Source of the DNA: Paenibacillus assamensis DSM 18201
Lineage (GTDB): Bacteria > Bacillota > Bacilli > Paenibacillales > Paenibacillaceae
Direction of reading: 5' to 3'
DNA: 64,000 nucleotides
Assembly (NCBI RefSeq): GCF_000422445.1
Contig: NZ_KE383838.1
Location: 348,056 to 412,055, forward strand
The position numbers were made by a program, and so were the translations under genes. Shown here in pieces: positions 44,434 to 52,251 of the stretch; positions within the stretch are counted from its first letter, which is position 1, and every line of letters begins with the position of its first letter. A model generated the notes under the pieces. It was not told the origin of the DNA. It saw only the letters and a list, made by a program, of their open reading frames with translations, and ran no database searches.

Positions 44434-45864
44434 TTAATGAAACACAAGCGTCTTAATGACGATCGGCAACACTTTTCCATCCGCAATCGGCTTGCCGATA
44501 TCGATGTAATCGCCGTTGTCTACAACCACGCTGTCCAGGCAAATGACATCTTTCTTGTAATCAAGCAGCGCGTATAGCGTCTGCCCGAGTACTTTTGCCA
44601 TATCATGATGAACAACGACAATAAGCGGATATTTCTGCTCCAACAGCTCCGCCATCCCTTTATGGAGACCACGAGCATATTTTTGCACCTCTTGGAAGCT
44701 CGGACTGCTCTTCCCTTCAATCGCAATCGCAACCTGCTGTAGGTCGTTGTTAAGCTTAAACCAACTCAGCTTGTCCGTAATGGCACGTGCCAGTGTTTCG
44801 TCATCACTAGATTCATCTGATAGTGACAACTTCAAGATCGGAACGCTCTTAATCGGGAAGCTTTCATCTGTATACGTGATAGTACTTCCACTGATCTCCG
44901 TCGTATGCGATCCTGCACCAACAACCGTCGCTCGAATCGTCTCTGCAGCACGAGCAACCGTTAATTGCTTCGTCAATGGAGAGGCAGCAATCGCTCTACC
45001 GAGCAAGATGCCGATATCTCCATATTGGAACACATCGCCTGTAGATTCGTTGTAAATATAATCAGCTACTCCACCAGAGAACGAGATACTTGCAATGTTT
45101 CGATCCAGCTTCAAGCCTTTATTCGTAACGATTGTGTCGTAGAAATCACCAAGCGGTCGAATACCAACACTTTCCTCAAGCAGCTTGACCATTTCACCGA
45201 TAATCGGCTCCAGATCAACTGGAGTCACACGCTGCCCAAGGGCAAGTGGAATCCCTCTGCGTTCCGCGAGCTGCTTTATTTTCGGTGCGATATACGTAAT
45301 CTCGTGACTGTTCTGATCTACCTTGATAAGGCGACCGCCAATATCGAGACAACCTGTATCCAACAAATCACCGCTTGCGAATAACGCCAAATTGCTCGTA
45401 CCGCCGCCAATATCGATATTTACGATCGAAGTCGAACGATCTTTCGAATACGTATGAGCTCCTGCTCCTTTGGCAGCGATAATGCTCTCCAAGTCTGGAC
45501 CTGCCGTAGCAACAACGAAGTCACCGGCAAATCCGCTCAAAGATTGCAGTACTTCACTGGCATTTTCCTTGCGAGCTGTCTCGCCTGTAATAATGACAGC
45601 TCCTGTTTGGATTTCTTCCTTGGAAATGCCTGCTTTCGCATACTGCTCTTGAACAAACTGTTGAATCTGAATCATATCGATTCGGTTGTCCGCTAGTACT
45701 GGCGTAAAGCAGATGTCACTGCGATAAACAACCTCTTTATTCGTAATGACCAAGCGAGGCACCGTAAAGGAGGATGCCAAGTTCTCAATATGCAGCTTCG
45801 ACAGCACAAGTTGAGTCGTAGAAGTCCCCATATCAATGCCTACACTTAGCAATTGCTCGTTCAC
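44434..45864 (-). CDS. eutA: Ethanolamine ammonia-lyase reactivating factor EutA
   Basis: About 476 residues of the actin/Hsp70-type fold: LLSVGIDMGTSTTQLVLSKL (phosphate 1), VNIDIGGGTSNLALFASG (phosphate 2) and FSGGVADYIY. It exchanges damaged cobalamin from EutBC in an ATP-dependent way. The GTG at 45864 is preferred because GGGAG lies 8 nt upstream; the ATG at 45879 lacks a site. Expression is controlled by the EutV-type leader just upstream. Confidence 0.93.
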   Translation of the reverse strand: MNEQLLSVGIDMGTSTTQLVLSKLHIENLASSFTVPRLVITNKEVVYRSDICFTPVLADNRIDMIQIQQFVQEQYAKAGISKEEIQTGAVIITGETARKENASEVLQSLSGFAGDFVVATAGPDLESIIAAKGAGAHTYSKDRSTSIVNIDIGGGTSNLALFASGDLLDTGCLDIGGRLIKVDQNSHEITYIAPKIKQLAERRGIPLALGQRVTPVDLEPIIGEMVKLLEESVGIRPLGDFYDTIVTNKGLKLDRNIASISFSGGVADYIYNESTGDVFQYGDIGILLGRAIAASPLTKQLTVARAAETIRATVVGAGSHTTEISGSTITYTDESFPIKSVPILKLSLSDESSDDETLARAITDKLSWFKLNNDLQQVAIAIEGKSSPSFQEVQKYARGLHKGMAELLEQKYPLIVVVHHDMAKVLGQTLYALLDYKKDVICLDSVVVDNGDYIDIGKPIADGKVLPIVIKTLVFH

Positions 45865-45902
45865 AACCTCATCTCCCATCGCTTGAATTGACCAAGATGT
45901 AT

Positions 45903-45987
45903 ATAAAAAGGCTTAAAGTTACACCCCTCCTATCGTTAGGAATGGTCCACTTTAAGCCTCTTTGCTTACTAGACTACTTCGTTGTAG
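45903..45987 (-). promoter_or_regulatory. EutV antitermination leader of eutA
   Basis: Read on the minus strand, P1 is CTAC[AACGAA]GTAG (45987-45974). P2 is TAAGC[AAAGAG]GCTTA (45968-45953), five bases later. P2 overlaps the 5' arm of a terminator AGGCTTAAAGT/ACTTTAAGCCT (45959-45909) followed by TTTTTAT. Both six-base loops have A at position 1 and G at position 4, as required for EutV. EutV binding would keep P2 folded and prevent termination, allowing read-through from eutW into eutA. Confidence 0.88.
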
Positions 45988-46001
45988 CCAGATTAGTATA
46001 T

Positions 46002-47426
46002 TTATTTTTTAAAAGTAAATGAAACCGCCGTACCTTCTTCATTGGATACAAATGCAAGCTTGCCTTTCAGCTTGTCCTTCACATAGCTGCGAACAATCGA
46101 TAGTCCCAAGCTCTTGTGTGATACTTCGCCTACATCGAATCCAGCTCCGTTATCAGCTACAACGACGGTTACTAATCCAGCTTCTACTTGTGTAGTCACC
46201 GTAATTGCACCTTCCATGCCATTATCAAATGCATGTTCATAGCTATTTTGCAGCAGTTCGCTTACGATAAGTGCGATCGCAACCGTGCGATCACTATCCA
46301 AGCAAATGCTTTCTTCCGCACATATTTGAACATCAATATCTTTATTGTTAACAAATGTTCGTTGAACGTTTGAGGCAATAAGCCGAATGACATCCAATAA
46401 ATCTACCTGCGCTTCAATCTCTGTCGACAACAGTTCATGCGTCGCTGCAATAGCGAGAACCCGGCTGACACTGTCGTTCAAGCATTTCTTTGCTTCTGGA
46501 CTTTCACTTTGCCTGCTCTGTATGCGAAGCAAGGAAGCGACCGTTTGCAAATTATTTTTTACACGATGGTGAATTTCACGGATTGCAACTGATTTGGAAA
46601 TAATCTCAGCTTCTTTATCCTTAATCTCCGTCACGTCGTGTAAGATAACGCCTACACATAGATCCTGCTGCTCAATAAACACTCGCTTCACCTGATAATA
46701 GCGTCCAGCTGCCTTTACATCCTTCGTCAATGTAGAAGAAGGTAACGTGGTATGCTGTCGCATTAATTCGGAAAATATCGTCTGGTCCAATGACAAATTG
46801 TCATAGTGCAACCCTTGTATATTTTCCAAATAGCCCAGCTGTCTGTAATATTCATCAGCCTTCTTATTTTTCAGCTTCAGAAAGCCTTTCTTGTCAAACA
46901 AGAGTACTGCATCCTCAAGCTGATTAATAATCGAAGCCTTAAAGCCCAATATCGTAGACAGCATCGAAGAAAGTTCACTCTCTTCGTATTCCGCACCTGT
47001 TACATTGAAATGATCTTGTATATTATCACTAACGTCTTTTTCATAAATAACGACCGCGATGACATCATCTTGGCTCTTGATCGGATATACGGTCTGACGA
47101 ACGAGATGATTTTCCTGCGTATTCGCTACAAGTCCTTGAGACATAATGCCTGTCTCCAGCGTTCGCAGCACACCAGGCTCATTTTCGCGTAATGCCTTCT
47201 CACCTGTAACCGAACGAGCGTACAACGACTTTCCTTCTTCTGGGCGACGGTGGTAAACCACGATAGCCTCATTAGATACGCTCGATAGCACATCGATGAA
47301 CACATCATGCTGCACATCGGATATTTCGAATGACTCGGCAATCTCTTTAATTCGACCGATATCTGTATCTGTCAATGATGTTTGCCGAGTACACAAGTGC
47401 TCGATTTGCGATTTAAAATCAGTCAT
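46002..47426 (-). CDS. eutW: Ethanolamine-sensing histidine kinase EutW
   Basis: About 474 residues with no membrane segment. An N-terminal sensor (residues 1-150) precedes a PAS-like domain (160-275), then the HisKA_2 block IREIHHRVKNNLQTVASLLR with the phospho-acceptor His (about 288), and an HATPase_c domain (SELLQNSYEHAFDNG, VVADNGAGFDVG, SLGLSIVRSYV). It responds to ethanolamine and phosphorylates EutV. The ATG at 47426 overlaps the eutV stop by 8 nt (ATGACTGA), so the two are coupled. Confidence 0.92.
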   Translation of the reverse strand: MTDFKSQIEHLCTRQTSLTDTDIGRIKEIAESFEISDVQHDVFIDVLSSVSNEAIVVYHRRPEEGKSLYARSVTGEKALRENEPGVLRTLETGIMSQGLVANTQENHLVRQTVYPIKSQDDVIAVVIYEKDVSDNIQDHFNVTGAEYEESELSSMLSTILGFKASIINQLEDAVLLFDKKGFLKLKNKKADEYYRQLGYLENIQGLHYDNLSLDQTIFSELMRQHTTLPSSTLTKDVKAAGRYYQVKRVFIEQQDLCVGVILHDVTEIKDKEAEIISKSVAIREIHHRVKNNLQTVASLLRIQSRQSESPEAKKCLNDSVSRVLAIAATHELLSTEIEAQVDLLDVIRLIASNVQRTFVNNKDIDVQICAEESICLDSDRTVAIALIVSELLQNSYEHAFDNGMEGAITVTTQVEAGLVTVVVADNGAGFDVGEVSHKSLGLSIVRSYVKDKLKGKLAFVSNEEGTAVSFTFKK

Positions 47427-47991
47427 AAGAAATGACGATTGTCGACGCAATCTCGATCATTGGACATCGTCTATCCATACTAAGTTTGCGCAGCGTTTGA
47501 TACGCTTCCTCTTCCGTACAGCCATTTTCCTTCATCAGGATGCCTTTGGCCTTCTCGACTGCTTTTCGCTCTTCCATCTTTAGCGTTAGCTTAGATAGAT
47601 TTTGTTCGAGCTTGCGAATTTCTTTCCCTTTGGCGATAGTGACTTCCACCATCGGTATAAACGACTTTTCGTCTAACGGCTTCACCAGATAAGCAAGCGC
47701 TCCGACAGAAGATGCTTTCTCAATCGTCTGTTTGTCGCTGAATGCAGTTAGGAGAATAATTCCGCCTGCAAGCTGCTCTGAAATGATTCGTTTACCCGCC
47801 TTTAGCCCGTCCAATATAGGCATTTGAACATCCATAATCACTAAATCGGGTAGATGCTTTTTACATAGTTCGATGGCTTCAAAACCATCAGAAGCTTCGC
47901 CTACTACAGTGTAGCCTGCTTCTTCAAGCATCTCACGAATATCCATTCTTGTAATAGGTTCATCGTCGACTATTACAATTTTTCCATTCAT
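47419..47991 (-). CDS. eutV: ANTAR response regulator EutV
   Basis: 190 residues. The receiver domain has the acidic pair D9/D10, phospho-acceptor D54 (VIMDVQMP), T82 and K104 (all seen). A coiled linker (REIRKLEQNLSKLTLKMEER) follows, and then the C-terminal ANTAR RNA-binding domain (AVEKAKGILMKENGCTEEEAYQTLRKLSMD). Phosphorylated dimers bind paired hexaloop hairpins in nascent RNA and prevent termination; such sites are seen before eutA, eutS and eutG. It lies 72 nt after eutP. Confidence 0.95.
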   Translation of the reverse strand: MNGKIVIVDDEPITRMDIREMLEEAGYTVVGEASDGFEAIELCKKHLPDLVIMDVQMPILDGLKAGKRIISEQLAGGIILLTAFSDKQTIEKASSVGALAYLVKPLDEKSFIPMVEVTIAKGKEIRKLEQNLSKLTLKMEERKAVEKAKGILMKENGCTEEEAYQTLRKLSMDRRCPMIEIASTIVISYD

Positions 47992-48063
47992 GTGTCATGC
48001 ACCTCATTGTCTGCCGTTTTTAGCTTTTGCTTTCATTGTGAAGACCTAGATGAAAAAAGTCGT

Positions 48064-48495
48064 CTACGCTTCCAAATAGGATCGAAGCGCATCTACTCCC
48101 ACATTTTCTATCGTCGAGACTTCAAAAATTTGCTCTACTCCCGCTGCTTGCAGATGAGCTCTCGCTTCCGCGATCTGCTCCTGCGACTCAGCCAACTCGA
48201 TCTTCGTCACGATACCGATAACAGGTTTCGCAAATACAGTCGCAAAGGCTGGCGGGAAATAGCTTTCTTCCTTCGTACAGTCTTGTACAAGACCAATGAC
48301 GTCTGCATCTACGCTAGAAACGAGCAGCATCTTGTACAAAAATCGATTTTCTATGCATTCCCCAGGCGTATCAATCGCTTGATCGAATGTTTCAATCGCT
48401 TGCGTCTTTTTATAGGCAATTTCTTGACCATGCAGCCATTGGCATAAGGTCGTCTTGCCTGAACCGGTACTACCGGCAACGATTAATTTCTTCAT
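48064..48495 (-). CDS. eutP: EutP, P-loop protein of the eut operon
   Basis: 143 residues. The P-loop GSTGSGKTTLCQWL is at residues 8-21. A switch-like IDTPGECIENRFLYKMLL follows, then VIGIVTKIELAES in place of the G4 motif. Relatives were called GTPases, and the Salmonella enzyme has acetate kinase activity. That would convert PduL-made acetyl phosphate to acetate and ATP, fitting this operon. It sits between eutS (14-nt gap) and eutV. Confidence 0.9.
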   Translation of the reverse strand: MKKLIVAGSTGSGKTTLCQWLHGQEIAYKKTQAIETFDQAIDTPGECIENRFLYKMLLVSSVDADVIGLVQDCTKEESYFPPAFATVFAKPVIGIVTKIELAESQEQIAEARAHLQAAGVEQIFEVSTIENVGVDALRSYLEA

Positions 48496-48509
48496 CCCAG
48501 CTTCTCTCC

Positions 48510-48863
48510 TTACGTTCTCGTAATTTTCGAAGCGGAGAAGCCTAAAATATTTTGCAAGCCAAGCAGCACTTCATTAACAGATGCTTCTACCGAAGATACA
48601 TCACCTGTAATAACAAGCGATCCGCTGAAGCGATCGACAAAGCCGATCTGCACGCCAGCTGCCTTCGTCGCGATATCCGCTGCGATAATGGAGGCTTCAC
48701 TTGGTGTAATGGTCATAATACCGATGGCATCGTGTGTATCGGTTCCTAATCCAAGCTTCTTGTAAATATCAGCATTGGGGTTAGCGATAATATGTGCCAG
48801 CGTGACCTGTTTACCAGGAACGTATTCCTGTATGACACGTTGCTTTTCGTTGTGTTGATCCAT
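48510..48863 (-). CDS. eutS: Bent hexameric shell protein EutS
   Basis: 117 residues. The permuted BMC domain starts [20 protein letters not shown] and contains [20 protein letters not shown] and [20 protein letters not shown], characteristic of EutS/PduU. It forms shell facets and edges. It is the first gene of the main eut operon after the antitermination leader and promoter at 48906-49029. Confidence 0.95.
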   Translation of the reverse strand: MDQHNEKQRVIQEYVPGKQVTLAHIIANPNADIYKKLGLGTDTHDAIGIMTITPSEASIIAADIATKAAGVQIGFVDRFSGSLVITGDVSSVEASVNEVLLGLQNILGFSASKITRT

Positions 48864-48905
48864 ACTTATCTCATCCTATCTCTTGTTCAGAAACACGATT
48901 TAGCT

Positions 48906-48994
48906 GAAAAAAAACATAAAGACCCCTTAAATATCCGAATGGAAAGTTTAAGAAGCCTCATCGCTTGTATTTGTATGCAACACGCCGTTGTGTT
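48906..48994 (-). promoter_or_regulatory. EutV antitermination leader of eutS
   Basis: Minus strand: P1 AACAC[AACGGC]GTGTT (48994-48979), a 12-nt linker, then P2 AAGC[GATGAG]GCTT (48966-48953). P2 overlaps a terminator (AGGCTTCTTAAA / TTTAAGGGGTCT with three G-U pairs, 48958-48919) and a U-rich run. G4 is kept in both loops; P2 has G at position 1. P1 begins at the predicted transcription start. Confidence 0.85.
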
Positions 48995-49000
48995 ACTTTC

Positions 49001-49029
49001 ACTATATTTAATTGTGTAAACGTTGTCAA
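49001..49029 (-). promoter_or_regulatory. Sigma-A promoter of eutS operon
   Basis: TTGACA, 17-nt spacer, TATAGT on the minus strand; a near-consensus promoter placing the start close to 48994. It lies in the gap after eutG. Confidence 0.8.
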
Positions 49030-49058
49030 CCGCATAACGCACGAAAAGTTAATTCATT

Positions 49059-50201
49059 TTAAGATTGATACATTTTATTCAAAATTTGAACAATATCCTC
49101 CAGTGTAGGCACACGTGGATTCGTAGCCGTGCATCCATCTTGCAAAGCACCTTCTGCAATCGCTTGACTATGCTCTTTCAATGCAGCCTTGTCCACTCCA
49201 CAATCACGCAAGGACAATGGCATGTTCAATTCCTTCTGCAATTGCTTAATCGCCTGCATCAAGTTGCGAATACCGCTCTTCACATTTGGAGCAGACAGAC
49301 CGAGTGTTTTCGCAATTTCTGCATATTTCACCGCTGTAGCTGTCTCTTCATCTCTGCTGTATCCTGGCTTGTAGTTCGCATTGTACTCAATGACATGCGG
49401 CAATAGCAATGCATTCATACGCCCATGCGCTATCTTGAATTTCGCACCTGCATTATGCGCAATTCCGTGATTCAATCCAAGGGATGTCATATTAAATGCT
49501 ATACCAGCTAGGCAAGATGCGCTGTGCATTTTCTCACGTGCAACGAGATCGTTCCCGTTTTTGTACGCACGCGGCAAATAAGTGAATACAAGCTTCATCG
49601 CTTTTTCAGCCAAAGCATCGGTAATATCGTTCGCTTTCGTGGAAACGTACGCCTCAATCGCATGCGTCAACACGTCCATACCTGTATCAGCTGTAATGAA
49701 GTCAGGAACTGTCTTCACCAATGCTGGGTCTAAAATAGCTTCCTGCGGCAGCATCAAGTCAGATACGAGCGGATATTTAATATTTTTTTCTGTATCGCTA
49801 ATGACGGAGAAGTTTGTTACTTCTGATCCTGTTCCACTTGTTGTGGGAATTGCCACAAACGGAATGTCCACTTGATCCATCAATTTATGTGCGAACAGTT
49901 TCATTGCTTTTGCCGCATCAATCGCAGAACCGCCACCAATGGCAATGATGAGGTCAGCTTTGAATTCAGCAAGCTTCTCAACGCCTTCTGTTACGGTTTC
50001 AATCGGTGGATCAGGGACGATATTGCTGAAAATGTACTGTTCATTGCTGTCATGTACACGTTCAAACAGCATATGAAGGAGTCCAGCCTTCACAATAAAA
50101 GGATCTGTTACTACGAATATACGGCGATTTCTGTATTCAGATAGGCGATCTAGCGAGCCTTCACCAAGATAAATTTCTGTTCTAATCGAAATTTTTTCCA
50201 T
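49059..50201 (-). CDS. eutG: Iron-containing alcohol dehydrogenase EutG
   Basis: 380 residues (MEKISIRTEIYLGEGSLDRL...). NAD-binding GGGSAIDAAKAM is at about 90-101 and the family signature TTSGTGSEVTNFSVI is present. The metal-ligand region includes DVLTHAIEAYVSTKAND and GLNHGIAHNAGAKF. It reduces acetaldehyde to ethanol to recycle NADH for EutE. GGAGGT lies 7 nt upstream of the ATG; a longer frame to 50396 runs through the leader and is not used. It is the first gene of the locus, behind a riboswitch RNA. Confidence 0.92.
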   Translation of the reverse strand: MEKISIRTEIYLGEGSLDRLSEYRNRRIFVVTDPFIVKAGLLHMLFERVHDSNEQYIFSNIVPDPPIETVTEGVEKLAEFKADLIIAIGGGSAIDAAKAMKLFAHKLMDQVDIPFVAIPTTSGTGSEVTNFSVISDTEKNIKYPLVSDLMLPQEAILDPALVKTVPDFITADTGMDVLTHAIEAYVSTKANDITDALAEKAMKLVFTYLPRAYKNGNDLVAREKMHSASCLAGIAFNMTSLGLNHGIAHNAGAKFKIAHGRMNALLLPHVIEYNANYKPGYSRDEETATAVKYAEIAKTLGLSAPNVKSGIRNLMQAIKQLQKELNMPLSLRDCGVDKAALKEHSQAIAEGALQDGCTATNPRVPTLEDIVQILNKMYQS

Positions 50202-50300
50202 GTAAGCACCTCCAAAAGAAGTCAAAGTCATAGTAAAAAATCGTAAAGCGTTCATGCTTAAAAATGAGTACTGCATACGTAAAGAAATGAAAAATACGTA

Positions 50301-50388
50301 AAAAAATAAAAAGAGGCCTTCAAAGGAATACAGTTGTATTCCCTTAAAAGCCTCTTCGCTTGTTATGTTAGATGCACGCCATTGTGCA
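50301..50388 (-). promoter_or_regulatory. EutV antitermination leader of eutG
   Basis: Minus strand: P1 TGCAC[AATGGC]GTGCA (50388-50373), an 11-nt linker, then P2 AAGC[GAAGAG]GCTT (50361-50348). P2 overlaps the 5' arm of a strong terminator (AGAGGC...GCCTCT, 50355-50312, with an inner GGAATAC/GTATTCC stem) and TTTTTATTTTTTT. P1 keeps A1 and G4; P2 has G1, G4. Confidence 0.85.
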
Positions 50389-50412
50389 ACATTCATGAAA
50401 TTGTCTGTTACT

Positions 50413-50442
50413 ACTGTACACTGCGATCCAGATGCTCGTCAA
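50413..50442 (-). promoter_or_regulatory. Probable promoter of eutG
   Basis: TTGACG, 18-nt spacer, TACAGT on the minus strand, giving a start near 50405, about 17 nt before P1 of the eutG leader. Confidence 0.55.
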
Positions 50443-50464
50443 CCACAGGATATGTGGCAGAATC

Positions 50465-50483
50465 GCACATTTGTCCGATGTGC
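50465..50483 (-). repeat. Inverted repeat GCACAT/ATGTGC upstream of eutG promoter
   Basis: Perfect 6-bp arms with a 7-nt loop, between the decoy hairpins and the eutG promoter. Either an RNA hairpin of the long riboswitch transcript or an operator; no U-tract follows. Confidence 0.4.
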
Positions 50484-50589
50484 ATGAAAGATATGTGAAT
50501 TTCTACAGTATCATTCGCATTTATTGTATATGCAGATACATTGTGTCCTCTGTGCGATTTCTCACACGAGAATCTATGTAAAAAATGGG

Positions 50590-50699
50590 ATGCACTTCAT
50601 TGTGCATATCATTCTTCATCATTGAAGAACTTCCCGCGTGCTAGCTATACGCCGTTGTATAGTTAGGTGCAAGCACCTGGCCTTCCAACCTCATCGTTG
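50590..50699 (-). ncRNA. EutX/Rli55-like EutV decoy region downstream of the B12 riboswitch
   Basis: Four hexaloop hairpins occur in transcript order. They are CAAC[GATGAG]GTTG (50699-50686), CTATAC[AACGGC]GTATAG (50662-50645), TTCTTC[AATGAT]GAAGAA (50629-50612) and ATGCAC[AATGAA]GTGCAT (50607-50590). The last three have perfect 6-bp stems and A1/G4 loops, the EutV recognition pattern. None overlaps a terminator, so they fit a sequestering RNA rather than an antitermination leader. They are transcribed only if the riboswitch terminator is read through. No intrinsic terminator is seen between here and the one before eutG, so the long RNA may reach 50301. Confidence 0.82.
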
Positions 50700-50711
50700 A
50701 CAGCCTTCTAG

Positions 50712-50757
50712 CTAATAAAAAAAGCCTAGCGAGGCGTAAAACGTCACTAGACTTGAA
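50712..50757 (-). terminator. Riboswitch-controlled terminator
   Basis: AAGTCTAGTGACG paired with CGCCTCGCTAGGCTT (about 11 pairs, two G-U) followed by TTTTTTTATT on the minus strand. It lies directly after the cobalamin aptamer and before the decoy hairpins. Confidence 0.85.
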
Positions 50758-50759
50758 AA

Positions 50760-50934
50760 CCCAATCCTTTTGCCTCGAAAGGATTGGCTAGACAAAGCTA
50801 TTAGACAATCGACCTGACTTAAGACCGCGTAGATCGGTCTATCACAGTGGCGGGACCGCGTTGGATTTGCACCAAACTTCCATTGCCTATAACTTTTTCT
50901 ATTGTTTGTACATGACGTGAATGGTCTCCCATTC
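50760..50934 (-). promoter_or_regulatory. Adenosylcobalamin riboswitch
   Basis: The minus strand carries the conserved core of the cobalamin aptamer: GGTGCAAATCC (50873-50863), GCGGTCCCGCCACTGTGA with the B12 box (50859-50842) and AAGTCAGGTCGA (50821-50810). A stable stem CCAATCCTTT/AAAGGATTGG (50787-50761) follows. The aptamer controls the terminator at 50712-50757. The expected output is a short RNA with cobalamin and a long one containing EutV decoys without it. Confidence 0.93.
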
Positions 50935-50940
50935 GACATC

Positions 50941-50968
50941 ATTATAGCATATCGATGCTGCTTGGCAA
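50941..50968 (-). promoter_or_regulatory. Promoter of the riboswitch RNA
   Basis: TTGCCA, 16-nt spacer, TATAAT on the minus strand, start near 50934, just before the aptamer. Confidence 0.75.
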
Positions 50969-51138
50969 TATTAGATACAACATTTTGCATTCAGAAAATT
51001 TTTGTGAATTTCGATATTCTGTCACTTTGTGCTTCTTAGACTACACTTCTACGTGCAGATTATATACTTCACACCTCTGTCATTTGCAATTTTTAACAAT
51101 GATTAAAAATGTGGATAGAGAGCTGCTCATCGTTCGAG

Positions 51139-51212
51139 TATAATAAAGCATAGACGAAGAACGTCCTGAACGCGAATCCTTTTGTGGAGATCGTACAGGG
51201 CGTTCTTTTTTA
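51139..51212 (+). promoter_or_regulatory. Promoter plus early terminator (attenuator) before nuclease-like gene
   Basis: A consensus TATAAT (51139-51144) is followed 16 nt later by a hairpin GAACGTCCTG ... CAGGGCGTTC (10 pairs, one G-T; 51159-51203) with TTTTTTATTTTTT. The downstream gene begins at 51242, so a transcript of about 60 nt would end before it. This suggests conditional read-through or a small RNA. The -35 element is poor. Confidence 0.6.
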
Positions 51213-51241
51213 TTTTTTCACTAAGGAAGGAGTAACTTCAA

Positions 51242-51922
51242 ATGACTAGCGAGCAAGCGCATGCAGCCTTTTTGCAACATCATCTTCAAAGAAGATCAGG
51301 GGAACGGAAAGGTAGATTGGAGCGTGGACACCAGCATGGAGAACAACTATTTTGCTGTAATGTATGGTGGCCGCTGCGAGGAAATTTTGAGCAGTTGCAT
51401 CCCGAATATGAAGTGATGGATTGGCGAGGACGGTCTTATTTCTGCGATTTTGCCTTTCTTACATCAACGGTCAAACTAATCATTGAGATAAAAGGATATG
51501 GCCCACATGTTCGCGATATGGATAGGCAAAAATATTGCAACGAGCTTAATCGTGAAACGTTTTTGACTGCGATGGGATATCAGGTAATTTCTTACTCCTA
51601 CGATGATGTTGCACAACGACCCGAATTATGTGTTTCTCTGCTTCGTATGGTGCTCAGTAGATATCATCCTACTTCTTCTTCAACTAATGTAACTTGCCTT
51701 ATAGAACGAGAAATCATCTTACTTGCCTACTCACTGGCTCGTCCCCTTCGTCCCATTGATGTAAAACAACATCTCCATCTAAATCATCGCACCGCTGTTC
51801 GGACACTCCAAACGTTATGTAAAAAAGGAATGATGTCTGGAATAGCTGGTGCGAGTGGTCGGCATATTGTTCGTTACGAGCTACAACCTATGGCATGGAA
51901 CCAATTGTTATCTCCTGTATGA
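51242..51922 (+). CDS. DUF559/Vsr-like nuclease-fold protein with winged-helix C-terminus
   Basis: 226 residues. Residues 60-120 (YFCDFAFLTSTVKLIIEIKG, then MGYQVISYSYDDV) have the D-x(n)-E-x-K spacing of PD-(D/E)XK endonuclease folds of the DUF559/Vsr type. Residues 150-215 look like a winged helix (IDVKQHLHLNHRTAVRTLQT). Homologues are frequent in Paenibacillus and are often mislabelled as response regulators. AAGGAAGGAG lies 9 nt upstream. It could act in DNA repair or in defence; it is not linked to such genes here. Confidence 0.6.
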   Translation: MTSEQAHAAFLQHHLQRRSGERKGRLERGHQHGEQLFCCNVWWPLRGNFEQLHPEYEVMDWRGRSYFCDFAFLTSTVKLIIEIKGYGPHVRDMDRQKYCNELNRETFLTAMGYQVISYSYDDVAQRPELCVSLLRMVLSRYHPTSSSTNVTCLIEREIILLAYSLARPLRPIDVKQHLHLNHRTAVRTLQTLCKKGMMSGIAGASGRHIVRYELQPMAWNQLLSPV

Positions 51923-52152
51923 AAATAAAGTATGCATTCTTAAAAACCGCTCATTATTAAGGTCATACAAACTTTTATGAATCGATTGAAGATCTGGCTC
52001 CATAAGTGAAAATTCTCGACAGTGTTAAAAGTAAAGTGCTAAAAAGCTGCAATTGTACATCTTATTCACCTCAAAAAGTTAGTGAAGCGTAGTATTGTTG
52101 CAAAAGAGCATCTTTTAACGGTTGAAAACTAGCGATTGGCCAAAATGAGGGT

Positions 52153-52180
52153 AAAATTCCTGCACTTTTGCAGGAATTTT
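52153..52180 (+). terminator. Perfect hairpin, terminator-like, with partial repeat nearby
   Basis: AAAATTCCTGC / GCAGGAATTTT, 11-bp perfect stem with loop ACTTTT, then CTCTCTTT. The core CCTGCACTTTTGCA recurs at 52209-52222. It lies about 230 nt after the nuclease-like gene and may end its transcript. It is also a candidate dispersed repeat. Confidence 0.5.
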
Positions 52181-52251
52181 CTCTCTTTAGACTGTATCAC
52201 ATGAAAAGCCTGCACTTTTGCAATTATTTTAGAGAAAAGGGGGGCGATTTA

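Noticed and set aside
50202..50396. 65-codon N-terminal extension of EutG
   Set aside because: It runs through the antitermination hairpins and terminator; GGAGGT and the family start support 50201.
50712..50990. 92-codon minus-strand ORF upstream of eutG
   Set aside because: It coincides with the cobalamin riboswitch, its promoter and terminator; the RNA signals explain the sequence.
52153..52222. Two CCTGCACTTTTGCA copies considered as a CRISPR fragment
   Set aside because: Only two short copies, palindromic, with no regular spacing and no cas genes.
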